From assembly GCA_903825065.1 (NCBI GenBank), contig CAIJZG010000268.1:1-9204 (forward strand): 9,204 nucleotides of DNA, given 5' to 3'. The first letter of the stretch is position 1. Each line of letters starts with the position of its first letter. Below, in pieces: positions 1 to 6,996 of the stretch. The notes under the pieces were generated by a model that was not told where the DNA came from, ran no database searches, and worked only from the letters and a program-made list of their open reading frames with translations. The position numbers were made by a program, and so were the translations under genes. The stretch is from an uncultured Bacteroidota bacterium (GTDB taxonomy: Bacteria; Bacteroidota; Bacteroidia; Chitinophagales; Chitinophagaceae).

Positions 1-3000
1 TTAGAAAATATATTGAAAGTTCATCCGATCATGCTAAACCGTGCCCCAACATTGCACCGTTTATCTATCCAGGCTTTCCAACCAAAATTAGTAGAAGGAA
101 AAGCGATTCAGTTACACCCGTTGGTAACTTCTTCGTTCAACGCCGATTTCGATGGTGACCAGATGGCGGTGCACGTGCCTTTGAGCAATGCAGCAATTTT
201 GGAAGCCCAGTTATTGATGTTGTCTTCACACAATATTTTGAACCCGCAAAATGGTACACCAATCACTCTCCCTTCTCAGGACATGGTGTTGGGATTGTAT
301 TACATGACCAAGGGTAAGAAAACAACCGACACAGAAACTATAAAAGGTGGCGGTATGGCTTTTTACAACATGGATGAAGTTGTGATAGCCTACAATGAAA
401 GAGTAGTGGATCTTCATGCCAACATTCGTGTAAGAACAATGGTGCGTGAAAATGCTAAACTTAGTTTAAAATTGATTGAAACAACTGTTGGTCGCGTGTT
501 ATTTAATCAACATGTTCCAGTAGAAGTGGGTTATATCAATGCACTATTAACTAAAAAGAATCTTCGTGAAATTATCGGAGATATCATCAAAATTACTGAC
601 GTTCCAAAAACGGCTAAGTTCTTGGATGATATCAAAACACTTGGATTCCGTATGGCATTCCGTGGTGGATTGAGCTTTAGTGTTAATGACTTGATTGTTC
701 CAGATTTACGTGATCAATTATTGGATAATGCTAAATTAGAAGTTGACGAAGTTTGGGAAAACTATAATATGGGATTGATTACTAATAACGAACGTTATAA
801 CCAAGTAATCGATATCTGGAGCCGTGTGGATACACGTATCACAGAAACCCTGATTCGCGAAATGGCTACTGATAAACAAGGATTCAACTCAGTTTACATG
901 ATGTTGGATTCCGGAGCCCGTGGTAGTAAAACACAGGTTAAACAGTTAGTAGGTATTCGTGGTTTGATGGCAAAACCTCGTAAGAGCGGAAGCTCTGGTT
1001 CTGAGGTAATTGAAAATCCGATCTTGTCTAACTTTAAAGGCGGACTAAACGTCTTGGATTACTTTATCTCTACACACGGTGCTCGTAAAGGTTTGGCGGA
1101 TACAGCATTGAAAACTGCCGATGCTGGTTATTTGACTCGTCGTTTGGTAGACGTTTCTCAGGACGTTGTAATTGCAGAAGATGATTGCGGTACTTTACGT
1201 GGTAATGCAACTTCAGCATTGAAAGATAATGAAGACATTATTGAACCTTTAGCAGATAGAATTGAAGGTCGTACTTCTTTGCATAATGTTTACCATCCTG
1301 TAACTGAAGAATTGATCATCCTTGCAGGTGAAGAAATTTCTCATGATATCGCAAAACAAATCGAAGACAGCGGAATTGAAACTGTTGAGATTCGTTCTGT
1401 ATTAACTTGTGAAGCAAAGCGTGGTGTTTGTGTTAAGTGTTATGGTAAAAACTTAGCAACAGGTTATATCGCACAACGTGGTGATGCTGTAGGTATCATT
1501 GCTGCACAATCAATTGGTGAACCAGGTACACAGTTAACATTGCGTACGTTCCACGTGGGTGGGGTTGCCGGATCTTCTAACATCGAATCTACATTGAACG
1601 CTAAGTTTGATGGCACTATTCAATTTGATGGTTTAAGAACGGTTGACGCTATCAACAACGAAGGGAATAAAGTTCGTATCGTAATTGGTCGTACCGGTGA
1701 GGTTCGTATCATGGATGTGAAGAACGATCGTTTGATGATTACTAATAACGTTCCTTACGGTGCAACTTTAAACGTTAAAGACGGACAGGTTGTTAAGAAA
1801 GGTGATGTGATCTGTACTTGGGATCCATTCAACAACGTAATCGTTGCTGAAGTAAATGGAGCTATTAAGTTCTCTGATGTTATTGACGGTGTTACTTACC
1901 GCGATGAAGCAGATGAACAAACTGGTCACAGAGAAAAAGTAGTTATAGAAACAAAAGATAAAACTAAGATCCCAACAATTGTTGTAGAAGGTGGCAAAGA
2001 AACCAAGCACTATAACTTACCTGTTGGATCACATATCGGAGTAGAAGAAGGTGATGATGTTAAAGCCGGACAGGTTTTGGTGAAAATACCACGTGTCTTA
2101 GGTAAATTAAGAGATATCACTGGAGGTCTACCTCGTGTAACAGAATTGTTTGAAGCACGTAATCCTGGTAACCCTGCGATAGTTTGTGAAATCGATGGTG
2201 TTGTTGCATTTGGTAACGTTAAACGTGGTAACCGTGAAATCATCGTTGAGTCGAGAGACGGAATGGTGAAGAAATACTTAGTTCCATTGACTCGCCAGAT
2301 CTTGGTGCAAGATGGAGACTTTGTGAAAGCTGGTACACCAATGTCTGACGGACAAATTGCTCCTGCTGATATCTTAACTATCAAAGGTCCATTCGCAGTT
2401 CAGGAATACGTTGTTAACGAAATCCAAGAGGTTTACCGTTTACAGGGTGTGAAGATCAATGATAAGCACGTTGAAGTGATTGTTCGTCAGATGATGAAGA
2501 AGGTTGAAATTGTTGATGCAGGGGATACTAAATTCTTAGAGGAAGACTTGGAAGATCGCTTCGACTTTATTGAGGAGAACGACCGTATTTACGATAAGAA
2601 AGTTGTTACTGAATCAGGCGAGAGTACCAAATTCAAAGCTGGGCAAATAGTTACAGTTCGTGAATTCCGTGAAGAAAATTCTATCCTTCGTAGAAGCGAC
2701 AGAAAACTAGTTGAAGTAAGGGATGCAAAACCTGCAACTGCAACTCCAGTATTATTGGGTATTACAAAAGCTTCATTGGGTGTACAAAGCTGGATTTCAG
2801 CTGCGTCGTTCCAGGAAACTACCAAAGTGTTGAGCCAGGCTGCCATTCAAGGTAAAACTGACTTAATGTTAGGATTGAAAGAGAACGTAATTACTGGTCA
2901 TTTGATTCCTGCTGGTTCTGGACAAAAAGAGTTCGACAATATGATTGTTGGAAGCAAGGAAGAATACGAAGTATTGGCTACAACCCGCGAAGCGATGAGC

Positions 3001-3018
3001 TTTGATGAGGAAGAATAA
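1..3018 (+). CDS. rpoC: DNA-directed RNA polymerase subunit beta' (C-terminal part, cut at left edge)
   Basis: Largest subunit of the core RNA polymerase, holding most of the active site. The frame is open from base 1, so the gene begins outside the window; about 1005 residues are visible, and bacterial beta' is usually about 1400. Visible landmarks in order: the catalytic Mg-binding motif NADFDGDQ (nt 139-162, three Asp); the F-loop GIRGLMAKP followed by a Gly/Ser-rich insertion (979-1002); the bridge helix beginning [16 protein letters not shown] (1072-1152); the second zinc site with four Cys (1186, 1408, 1429, 1438), the first and second 74 codons apart as in E. coli; the trigger-loop start [16 protein letters not shown] (1516-1563), with Leu where E. 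coli has Met932. An SI3-like insertion follows (about 1576-2109) before [15 protein letters not shown]. The C-terminus has [17 protein letters not shown] and HLIPAGSG, then an acidic tail. Codon choice suggests high expression. Identity is certain. Confidence 0.99.
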   Translation, partial: LENILKVHPIMLNRAPTLHRLSIQAFQPKLVEGKAIQLHPLVTSSFNADFDGDQMAVHVPLSNAAILEAQLLMLSSHNILNPQNGTPITLPSQDMVLGLYYMTKGKKTTDTETIKGGGMAFYNMDEVVIAYNERVVDLHANIRVRTMVRENAKLSLKLIETTVGRVLFNQHVPVEVGYINALLTKKNLREIIGDIIKITDVPKTAKFLDDIKTLGFRMAFRGGLSFSVNDLIVPDLRDQLLDNAKLEVDEVWENYNMGLITNNERYNQVIDIWSRVDTRITETLIREMATDKQGFNSVYMMLDSGARGSKTQVKQLVGIRGLMAKPRKSGSSGSEVIENPILSNFKGGLNVLDYFISTHGARKGLADTALKTADAGYLTRRLVDVSQDVVIAEDDCGTLRGNATSALKDNEDIIEPLADRIEGRTSLHNVYHPVTEELIILAGEEISHDIAKQIEDSGIETVEIRSVLTCEAKRGVCVKCYGKNLATGYIAQRGDAVGIIAAQSIGEPGTQLTLRTFHVGGVAGSSNIESTLNAKFDGTIQFDGLRTVDAINNEGNKVRIVIGRTGEVRIMDVKNDRLMITNNVPYGATLNVKDGQVVKKGDVICTWDPFNNVIVAEVNGAIKFSDVIDGVTYRDEADEQTGHREKVVIETKDKTKIPTIVVEGGKETKHYNLPVGSHIGVEEGDDVKAGQVLVKIPRVLGKLRDITGGLPRVTELFEARNPGNPAIVCEIDGVVAFGNVKRGNREIIVESRDGMVKKYLVPLTRQILVQDGDFVKAGTPMSDGQIAPADILTIKGPFAVQEYVVNEIQEVYRLQGVKINDKHVEVIVRQMMKKVEIVDAGDTKFLEEDLEDRFDFIEENDRIYDKKVVTESGESTKFKAGQIVTVREFREENSILRRSDRKLVEVRDAKPATATPVLLGITKASLGVQSWISAASFQETTKVLSQAAIQGKTDLMLGLKENVITGHLIPAGSGQKEFDNMIVGSKEEYEVLATTREAMSFDEEE

Positions 3019-3044
3019 GCGATAATTCTGTTAATATATCATCT

Positions 3045-3083
3045 ATGAAAGTAGGAAGGTTAAAAACTTCCTACTTTTATTTT
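3045..3083 (+). terminator. Intrinsic terminator after rpoC
   Basis: A perfect 11-bp inverted repeat AAAGTAGGAAG / CTTCCTACTTT (3048-3058 and 3067-3077) encloses an 8-nt loop and extends outward by three more pairs, one of them G-U (3045-3047 with 3078-3080). The tract TTTTATTTT (3075-3083) overlaps and follows the right arm. It starts 26 nt after the rpoC stop codon, where the end of the rpoB-rpoC transcript would be expected. Read from the sequence; termination itself is inferred. Confidence 0.9.
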
Positions 3084-3124
3084 GAACAGAAAGTAGTCTA
3101 CCCCCATTATTAAAAAAAAGGTTT

Positions 3125-3709
3125 ATGAAAAATTCGTCATTTTATATAAATACTACTTTGGCAATTGCTATTGCCATTTTATTTTACTTGCATTTTTCTT
3201 CTAAAAAAACAACGGCACTTGTTACTAATTCAAATAGTGCAGTAGCTTCTGGTAATTTTAAGATTGGTTATTTTGAAATGGATTCTATCGAAAACCATTA
3301 CGAGTATTTTAAAGAAGTTCGTAATGCTTTACGTGGTAAGGAACAAGACAACGGACGTCAGTTAGCAGAAATGAAAAATACTTTTGTAGCCAAGTATCAG
3401 GAGTTACAAAAGACTGCACAAAGTTTGTCTCAAGCAGAGCTTAATGGAAAACAACAAGAGCTATCGCAAATGGAAAAGACTTTCCAGAATAAGGAACAGA
3501 TGATGAATCAAGAATTGCAAAATGAAAGCTTTAAGCGTTTGCAAGAAGTAAAAAAGAAAATCGAAGATTTCTTAAAGGATTACAATAAGGATAAAGGGTT
3601 TTCTTATATCATGACCAATTCTCCAGACCTAATCTACTTGAAAGACACCGTATACAATATAACTGGAGATCTGATTATTGGTTTAAATAGTCAATACAAG
3701 AAGAAGTAA
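3125..3709 (+). CDS. OmpH/Skp-family periplasmic coiled-coil protein
   Basis: A 194-residue protein resembling the OmpH/Skp family, trimeric periplasmic chaperones that hold unfolded outer-membrane proteins. Residues 10-24 form a short hydrophobic segment with no convincing cleavage site, so it may stay as a membrane anchor with the rest in the periplasm. A strand-like stretch KIGYFEMDSI (46-55) corresponds to the first body strand of the family. Residues about 60-155 are charged, Gln/Lys/Glu-rich helix consistent with the coiled-coil tentacles. The end, SYIMTNSPDLIYLKDT and DLIIGLNSQY, closes the body domain. It sits alone between two hairpin terminators, so it is probably its own transcription unit. 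The start has only an A-rich leader ending AAAAGG 3 nt before ATG, a weak ribosome site. Family assignment is fairly sure; chaperone activity is inferred, because Bacteroidetes carry several paralogues of unclear client. Confidence 0.8.
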   Translation: MKNSSFYINTTLAIAIAILFYLHFSSKKTTALVTNSNSAVASGNFKIGYFEMDSIENHYEYFKEVRNALRGKEQDNGRQLAEMKNTFVAKYQELQKTAQSLSQAELNGKQQELSQMEKTFQNKEQMMNQELQNESFKRLQEVKKKIEDFLKDYNKDKGFSYIMTNSPDLIYLKDTVYNITGDLIIGLNSQYKKK

Positions 3710-3735
3710 GAACTTCAATCATATTTATTATCTTC

Positions 3736-3765
3736 AAATCCCGTTTATAAAAGCGGGATTTTTTT
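3736..3765 (+). terminator. Terminator-like hairpin abutting the permease start codon
   Basis: Arms 3736-3746 and 3751-3761 pair over 11 bp (core AAATCCCG / CGGGATTT, one U-G pair) around an ATAA tetraloop, followed by seven T (3759-3765). It lies 26 nt after the stop of the OmpH-like gene and fits an intrinsic terminator for it. The T-tract ends at the base before the ATG of the permease gene (3766), and the only purine stretch that could act as a ribosome site, GGGA (3755-3758), is buried in the right arm. It may therefore also control the downstream gene. Confidence 0.8.
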
Positions 3766-5202
3766 ATGAGTACAAATGCCAAGTTTAAACCCACGCTAGG
3801 ACTTTTCGATGCAACCATGATAGTTGCCGGAGGTATGATTGGTTCAGGAATTTTTATTGTAAGCGCCGACATTACAAGAAATGTTGGTAGTGCCGGATGG
3901 TTGATCCTGGTATGGTTAATTACAGGATTTATGACCATTACTGCAGCTGTTAGCTATGGTGAGCTAAGTGCTATGTACCCTAAAGCAGGTGGACAGTATG
4001 TATATTTAAAAGAAGCGTATAATCCCTTAGTCGGCTTTTTATTTGGATGGAGTTTTTTTTCGGTGATACAAACTGCAACCATTGCAGCAGTTGGTGTTGC
4101 ATTTGCCAGATTCACAGCTTATTTGATTCCCACAGTAGGTGAGGGGAATATTTTATTGGATCTTGGGTTCTTAAAAATATCTGCTGCTCAGATTTTAGCG
4201 ATAGCATTAATTGTGTTTTTAACTTATAGTAATACAAGAGGGGTAAAGGGTGGAAAGATTATACAATCAACTTTTACTGTTACTAAATTAGTATCACTTT
4301 TCGGTTTGATCATATTTGGATTTTTATTGGCGAAGCAAAGTTTTTGGTCAGAGAATTGGCATCATGCATTCACAGCTTTACAAGACTTAGGTTCCAAAAA
4401 TGCCGCTGGGGTTTTACAGCCAACTAGTTGGCAACCTATTTCAGGTGCCGTTTTAATTGGGGCGATCTCTGCTGCAATGGTAGGTAGTATTTTTAGTAGT
4501 GATAGTTGGAATAACGTCACATTTATTGCGGGAGAGATCAAAAATCCTCAGAAAAATATTGGATTGAGTTTATTTTTCGGAACGCTCATTGTTACATTAA
4601 TTTATGTAACAGCAAACTTGATGTATTTGAATGTTTTGCCCTTACAACAAATTGCATACGCCGAAAATGATCGAGTAGCTGTTACAGCTGCGAATGCAAT
4701 TTTTGGTAATGCTGGAACAATTGTAATTGCTGTGATGATTATGATTTCCACCTTTGGATGCAATAATGGCTTGATATTAGCAGGAGCTAGGGTTTATTAT
4801 ACCATGGCAAAAGACGGGTTGTTTTTTAGGAAGACTGGAGAGCTTAATAAAAATGCAGTTCCTGAATATGCTCTATGGATTCAGTGTGTTGTTGCATCAC
4901 TACTTTGTTTGAGTGGAAAATATGGAGATCTTTTAACCATGGTTTCATTTGTAGTTGTGATATTTTATATTTTAACGATCATAGGTATTTTTATACTCCG
5001 GAAAAAATTGCCTAATGCTGAAAGACCCTATAAAGCATTTGGATATCCAGTATTACCTTTAATATATATAGTAATGGGAACTTTATTCTGTGTGGGATTA
5101 GTATGGGCATCTCCAACTTATTCTTTATGGGGCTTAGGTATTACAGCTTTAGGTGTTCCTCTTTATTATTTGGCCGTTAATAATCAAAAAAGATCGGAGT
5201 AA
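3766..5202 (+). CDS. APC-superfamily amino acid permease
   Basis: A 478-residue inner-membrane transporter, about twelve hydrophobic segments, the usual size for the APC family. TM1 carries the substrate-site motif GMIGSGIF (23-30), preceded by GLFDATMIVAG. SYGELSAMYPKAGGQYVYLK (63-82) lies in the TM2-TM3 region, SDSWNNVTFIAGEIKNPQ (245-262) at TM6, and ARVYYTMAKDGLFF (341-354) after TM8. The end ERPYKAFGYPVLPLIY (419-434) is typical of the LAT/SteT-like branch, which exchanges neutral amino acids; substrate cannot be read from sequence. The start at 3766 is the only one possible: the frame is closed by TAA at 3748 with no start codon between, and the next Met lies inside TM1. The start directly follows a terminator hairpin and lacks a free ribosome site. 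The stop is 3 nt before the kinase gene, so the two are probably co-transcribed. Family is certain, specificity unknown. Confidence 0.93.
   Translation: MSTNAKFKPTLGLFDATMIVAGGMIGSGIFIVSADITRNVGSAGWLILVWLITGFMTITAAVSYGELSAMYPKAGGQYVYLKEAYNPLVGFLFGWSFFSVIQTATIAAVGVAFARFTAYLIPTVGEGNILLDLGFLKISAAQILAIALIVFLTYSNTRGVKGGKIIQSTFTVTKLVSLFGLIIFGFLLAKQSFWSENWHHAFTALQDLGSKNAAGVLQPTSWQPISGAVLIGAISAAMVGSIFSSDSWNNVTFIAGEIKNPQKNIGLSLFFGTLIVTLIYVTANLMYLNVLPLQQIAYAENDRVAVTAANAIFGNAGTIVIAVMIMISTFGCNNGLILAGARVYYTMAKDGLFFRKTGELNKNAVPEYALWIQCVVASLLCLSGKYGDLLTMVSFVVVIFYILTIIGIFILRKKLPNAERPYKAFGYPVLPLIYIVMGTLFCVGLVWASPTYSLWGLGITALGVPLYYLAVNNQKRSE
5196..5199 (+). promoter_or_regulatory. Shine-Dalgarno site of the heptose kinase gene
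   Basis: GGAG six bases before ATG 5206, inside the last codons of the permease gene. Consensus ribosome sites are uncommon in Bacteroidetes, so this supports the start chosen and suggests translation initiated independently within a polycistronic message. Confidence 0.65.
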
Positions 5203-5205
5203 CAT

Positions 5206-6201
5206 ATGCCTTCTACAGATTTTAAAACATTGTTTCAGCAGTTTAATCAATTGAAAGTTGTTATTGTTGGTGATGTAATGCTCGATACTTATTGGTGGGG
5301 ACATACAGACCGTATTTCTCCTGAAGCACCAGTTCCAGTAGTGTCTTTAGATAAAAGAGAGCAAAGGGTAGGAGGCGCCGCCAATGTGGCTTTAAACACA
5401 GCTTCTCTTGGAGCACAAACAACTGTTATTTCAGTAATTGGTAATGATGAAGATGGAAATGATCTAATATCATTGTTGGATGGCCATCAAATTAATACAA
5501 CATATATAGTACGATCGAACGATCGGATTACAACGAATAAGACAAGAATCATGAGCCGTAATCAACAAATGATGCGATTAGATTCGGAATATACTTATGA
5601 TATTTCTGACTTGATGGAATCTTCTTTATTTGATGCAGTAAAGCTTTGTTTTAAAAATGATAAGCCGGATATATTAATATTCGAAGATTATAACAAAGGC
5701 GTTTTAACGGTAGGGTTGATCTCAAAACTAATCGCACTTTGTAAAGAAAATGGTGTTGTTACTTCTGTTGATCCAAAAAGAAAAAATTTTTTATCATATA
5801 AAAATGTAGATATTTTCAAGCCTAATTTAAAAGAAGTTAAAGAAGTATTTAATTTATTGATAGATCAAATTGATCTATCAACTTTAGATAAAATGCATCA
5901 AGCATTACAAAAGTCATTGAATCATAAAATTTCATTTATTACTCTGTCTGAGAAAGGAGTATTTTATCAAATGGGAAAAGAAGCTAGCATCATTCCAACG
6001 CATGTTCGCAATATTGCAGATGTAAGTGGTGCTGGTGATACAGTAATTGCTGTTGCTTCATTGGTATATGCAGTTACTAAAAATATGCATTTAGCAGCCG
6101 ATATGGCAAATATTGCCGGTGGTTTAGTTTGTGAAGAAGTTGGCACAGCAGCAATTAATAAAGCTTTGTTTTTAGATGAGTGTGAGTTGTTGTTGAAATA
6201 A
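5206..6201 (+). CDS. rfaE1: D-glycero-beta-D-manno-heptose-7-phosphate kinase (RfaE1/HldA type)
   Basis: A 331-residue PfkB/ribokinase-fold sugar kinase. Known members phosphorylate D-glycero-D-manno-heptose 7-phosphate at C1, an early cytosolic step to ADP-heptose for the LPS inner core. Near-diagnostic stretches are GDVMLDTYWWGHTDRISPEA (22-41), then PVPVV, RVGGAANVALNTASLGA (54-70), SRNQQMMRLD (117-126), FEDYNKGVL (159-167), SVDPKR (187-192) and FKPNLKE (204-210). The PfkB signature VSGAGDTVIAVAS (273-285) holds the catalytic Asp278 and anion-hole glycines. LVCEEVGTA follows near the end. The protein stops where the E. coli HldE kinase domain ends, so the adenylyltransferase half is absent and must be encoded elsewhere. 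It follows the permease by 3 nt and precedes ispD by 21 nt, suggesting an operon. Bacteroidetes copies are often labelled bifunctional ADP-heptose synthase, but only the kinase is present. Another sugar substrate cannot be excluded. Confidence 0.88.
   Translation: MPSTDFKTLFQQFNQLKVVIVGDVMLDTYWWGHTDRISPEAPVPVVSLDKREQRVGGAANVALNTASLGAQTTVISVIGNDEDGNDLISLLDGHQINTTYIVRSNDRITTNKTRIMSRNQQMMRLDSEYTYDISDLMESSLFDAVKLCFKNDKPDILIFEDYNKGVLTVGLISKLIALCKENGVVTSVDPKRKNFLSYKNVDIFKPNLKEVKEVFNLLIDQIDLSTLDKMHQALQKSLNHKISFITLSEKGVFYQMGKEASIIPTHVRNIADVSGAGDTVIAVASLVYAVTKNMHLAADMANIAGGLVCEEVGTAAINKALFLDECELLLK
5857..5881. repeat. Perfect 12-bp inverted repeat with 1-nt centre
   Basis: The left arm TTGATAGATCAA (5857-5868), a single A (5869) and the right arm TTGATCTATCAA (5870-5881) form a 25-bp palindrome inside the kinase gene, encoding residues around LIDQIDLS. 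The one-base centre is too short for a tight RNA hairpin loop, so it looks more like a protein-binding dyad, a cruciform or chance than a terminator. The symmetry is read directly; no function is known to me. Confidence 0.6.
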
Positions 6202-6212
6202 ATTGATGTCAT

Positions 6213-6216
6213 GGAG
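6213..6216 (+). promoter_or_regulatory. Shine-Dalgarno site that decides the ispD start
   Basis: GGAG lies six bases before ATG 6223, the same spacing as at the kinase gene upstream. The alternative ATG at 6211 overlaps this site and has no ribosome site of its own, so 6223 is preferred. Confidence 0.65.
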
Positions 6217-6222
6217 AATGAA

Positions 6223-6894
6223 ATGCGAAAATATGCAGTTATTGTTGCCGGTGGAATGGGCGCAAGAATGGGAGCTGATAAACCTAAGCAATTCTTGCTT
6301 TTAAAAGACAAACCTATACTTTGGCACACTTTAGAACAATTTCTTAAAGCGTATACTGATTTGCAAATCATTTTAGTGTTGCCTGAAGCGTTTTTAGGTA
6401 TTGGAATTGAGATCCTTCCTAGTTTGAAAGATCGAGAAAGGGTTCAAATAATCACAGGAGGTACAACACGATTTGATTCTGTAAAAAATGGGCTTTCAGT
6501 AATTCATAGAAATGGAATTGTTTTTGTGCACGATGCAGTTAGATGCTTAGTTTCTGTTGATTTGATTCATCGTTGTTATGAGCAAGCTCTAGAAAAGGGT
6601 AGTGCAATACCTGCAGTTGCAGCCACAGATAGTATTAGAATTGTAGAAGGATATGCAAATGTGGTCGCAGATAGAACCAAGGTTAGGATCATTCAAACCC
6701 CACAAACTTTTCAAACTGAATTATTGTTACCTGCTTTTCAAAGATCCTATGATCCTTCATTTACAGATGAAGCAACTGTTGTTGAATCTACTGGAATCCC
6801 TGTCTTTTTGATTGAGGGTGAATATAGTAATATAAAAATAACTAGACCCATTGATCTGATAATTGCTGAAAGTATACTTAATGATCGAGTTTAA
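6223..6894 (+). CDS. ispD: 2-C-methyl-D-erythritol 4-phosphate cytidylyltransferase
   Basis: The third step of the MEP isoprenoid pathway: joins CTP and methylerythritol 4-phosphate to give CDP-methylerythritol and pyrophosphate, in the cytosol. With the start at 6223 the protein is 223 residues, normal for the family. The N-terminal nucleotide loop VAGGMGARMGADKPKQF (8-24) has the expected Arg15 and Lys22. Then come GGTTRFDSVKNGL (79-91), VHDAVR (102-107), ATDSIR (134-139), DRTKVRIIQTPQTFQ (150-164), FTDEATVVES (180-189) and NIKITRPIDL (203-212), covering the known CTP and substrate contacts. Cys108 replaces the common Pro after HDAVR, a mild change. The longer start at 6211 would add MENE but has no ribosome site. 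It lies 21 nt after the heptose kinase, so the two are probably co-transcribed. The related cytidylyltransferase TarI is less likely, since every IspD motif is present. Confidence 0.92.
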   Translation: MRKYAVIVAGGMGARMGADKPKQFLLLKDKPILWHTLEQFLKAYTDLQIILVLPEAFLGIGIEILPSLKDRERVQIITGGTTRFDSVKNGLSVIHRNGIVFVHDAVRCLVSVDLIHRCYEQALEKGSAIPAVAATDSIRIVEGYANVVADRTKVRIIQTPQTFQTELLLPAFQRSYDPSFTDEATVVESTGIPVFLIEGEYSNIKITRPIDLIIAESILNDRV

Positions 6895-6924
6895 TGATAT
6901 AAAATGAGGGTGATAAGGGAACTC

Positions 6925-6958
6925 CACTAATATAATCAAATTCCGTTTTTATATAGTG
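6925..6958 (+). other. Weak imperfect hairpin between ispD and the AI-2E-family gene
   Basis: CACTAATATAA (6925-6935) pairs with TTATATAGTG (6949-6958) over 10 bp with one bulged A and a 13-nt loop. It is AT-rich and has no T-tract after it, so it is not a convincing terminator; it could be a dyad in the leader of the next gene or chance. I see no clear Bacteroidetes-type promoter in this 102-nt gap. Confidence 0.25.
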
Positions 6959-6996
6959 TAGCTTTAATAGTCAATACAAATTATTGGCAAGTTCTT

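Noticed and set aside
779..792. 14-nt repeat GATTACTAATAACG, also near 1735-1750 in rpoC
   Set aside because: Both copies encode ITNN in frame with the same codons; coincidence of protein sequence and codon bias.
226..2846. Several minus-strand open frames inside rpoC (226-417, 1768-2010, 2010-2384, 2589-2846)
   Set aside because: They lie wholly within a strongly conserved coding region, have no recognisable motifs, and their composition follows from the rpoC codons on the other strand.
3686..3699. 14-nt direct repeat AATAGTCAATACAA, also at 6966-6979
   Set aside because: One copy is coding and one is intergenic, with no shared context; a 14-nt match somewhere in 9 kb of AT-rich DNA is close to chance expectation.
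3675..3938. Minus-strand frame across the end of the OmpH-like gene and the start of the permease
   Set aside because: It overlaps two well-supported genes and the hairpin, and its protein has no recognisable features.
5512..5525. Two CGATCG palindromes separated by AA
   Set aside because: Short and coding; explained by the residues RSNDR and not extended on either side.
5967..6371. Minus-strand frame of 134 codons spanning the end of the kinase gene and the start of ispD
   Set aside because: A shadow of two convincing genes on the + strand; its sequence looks like the reverse of the GAGD and GGMGARMG coding regions.
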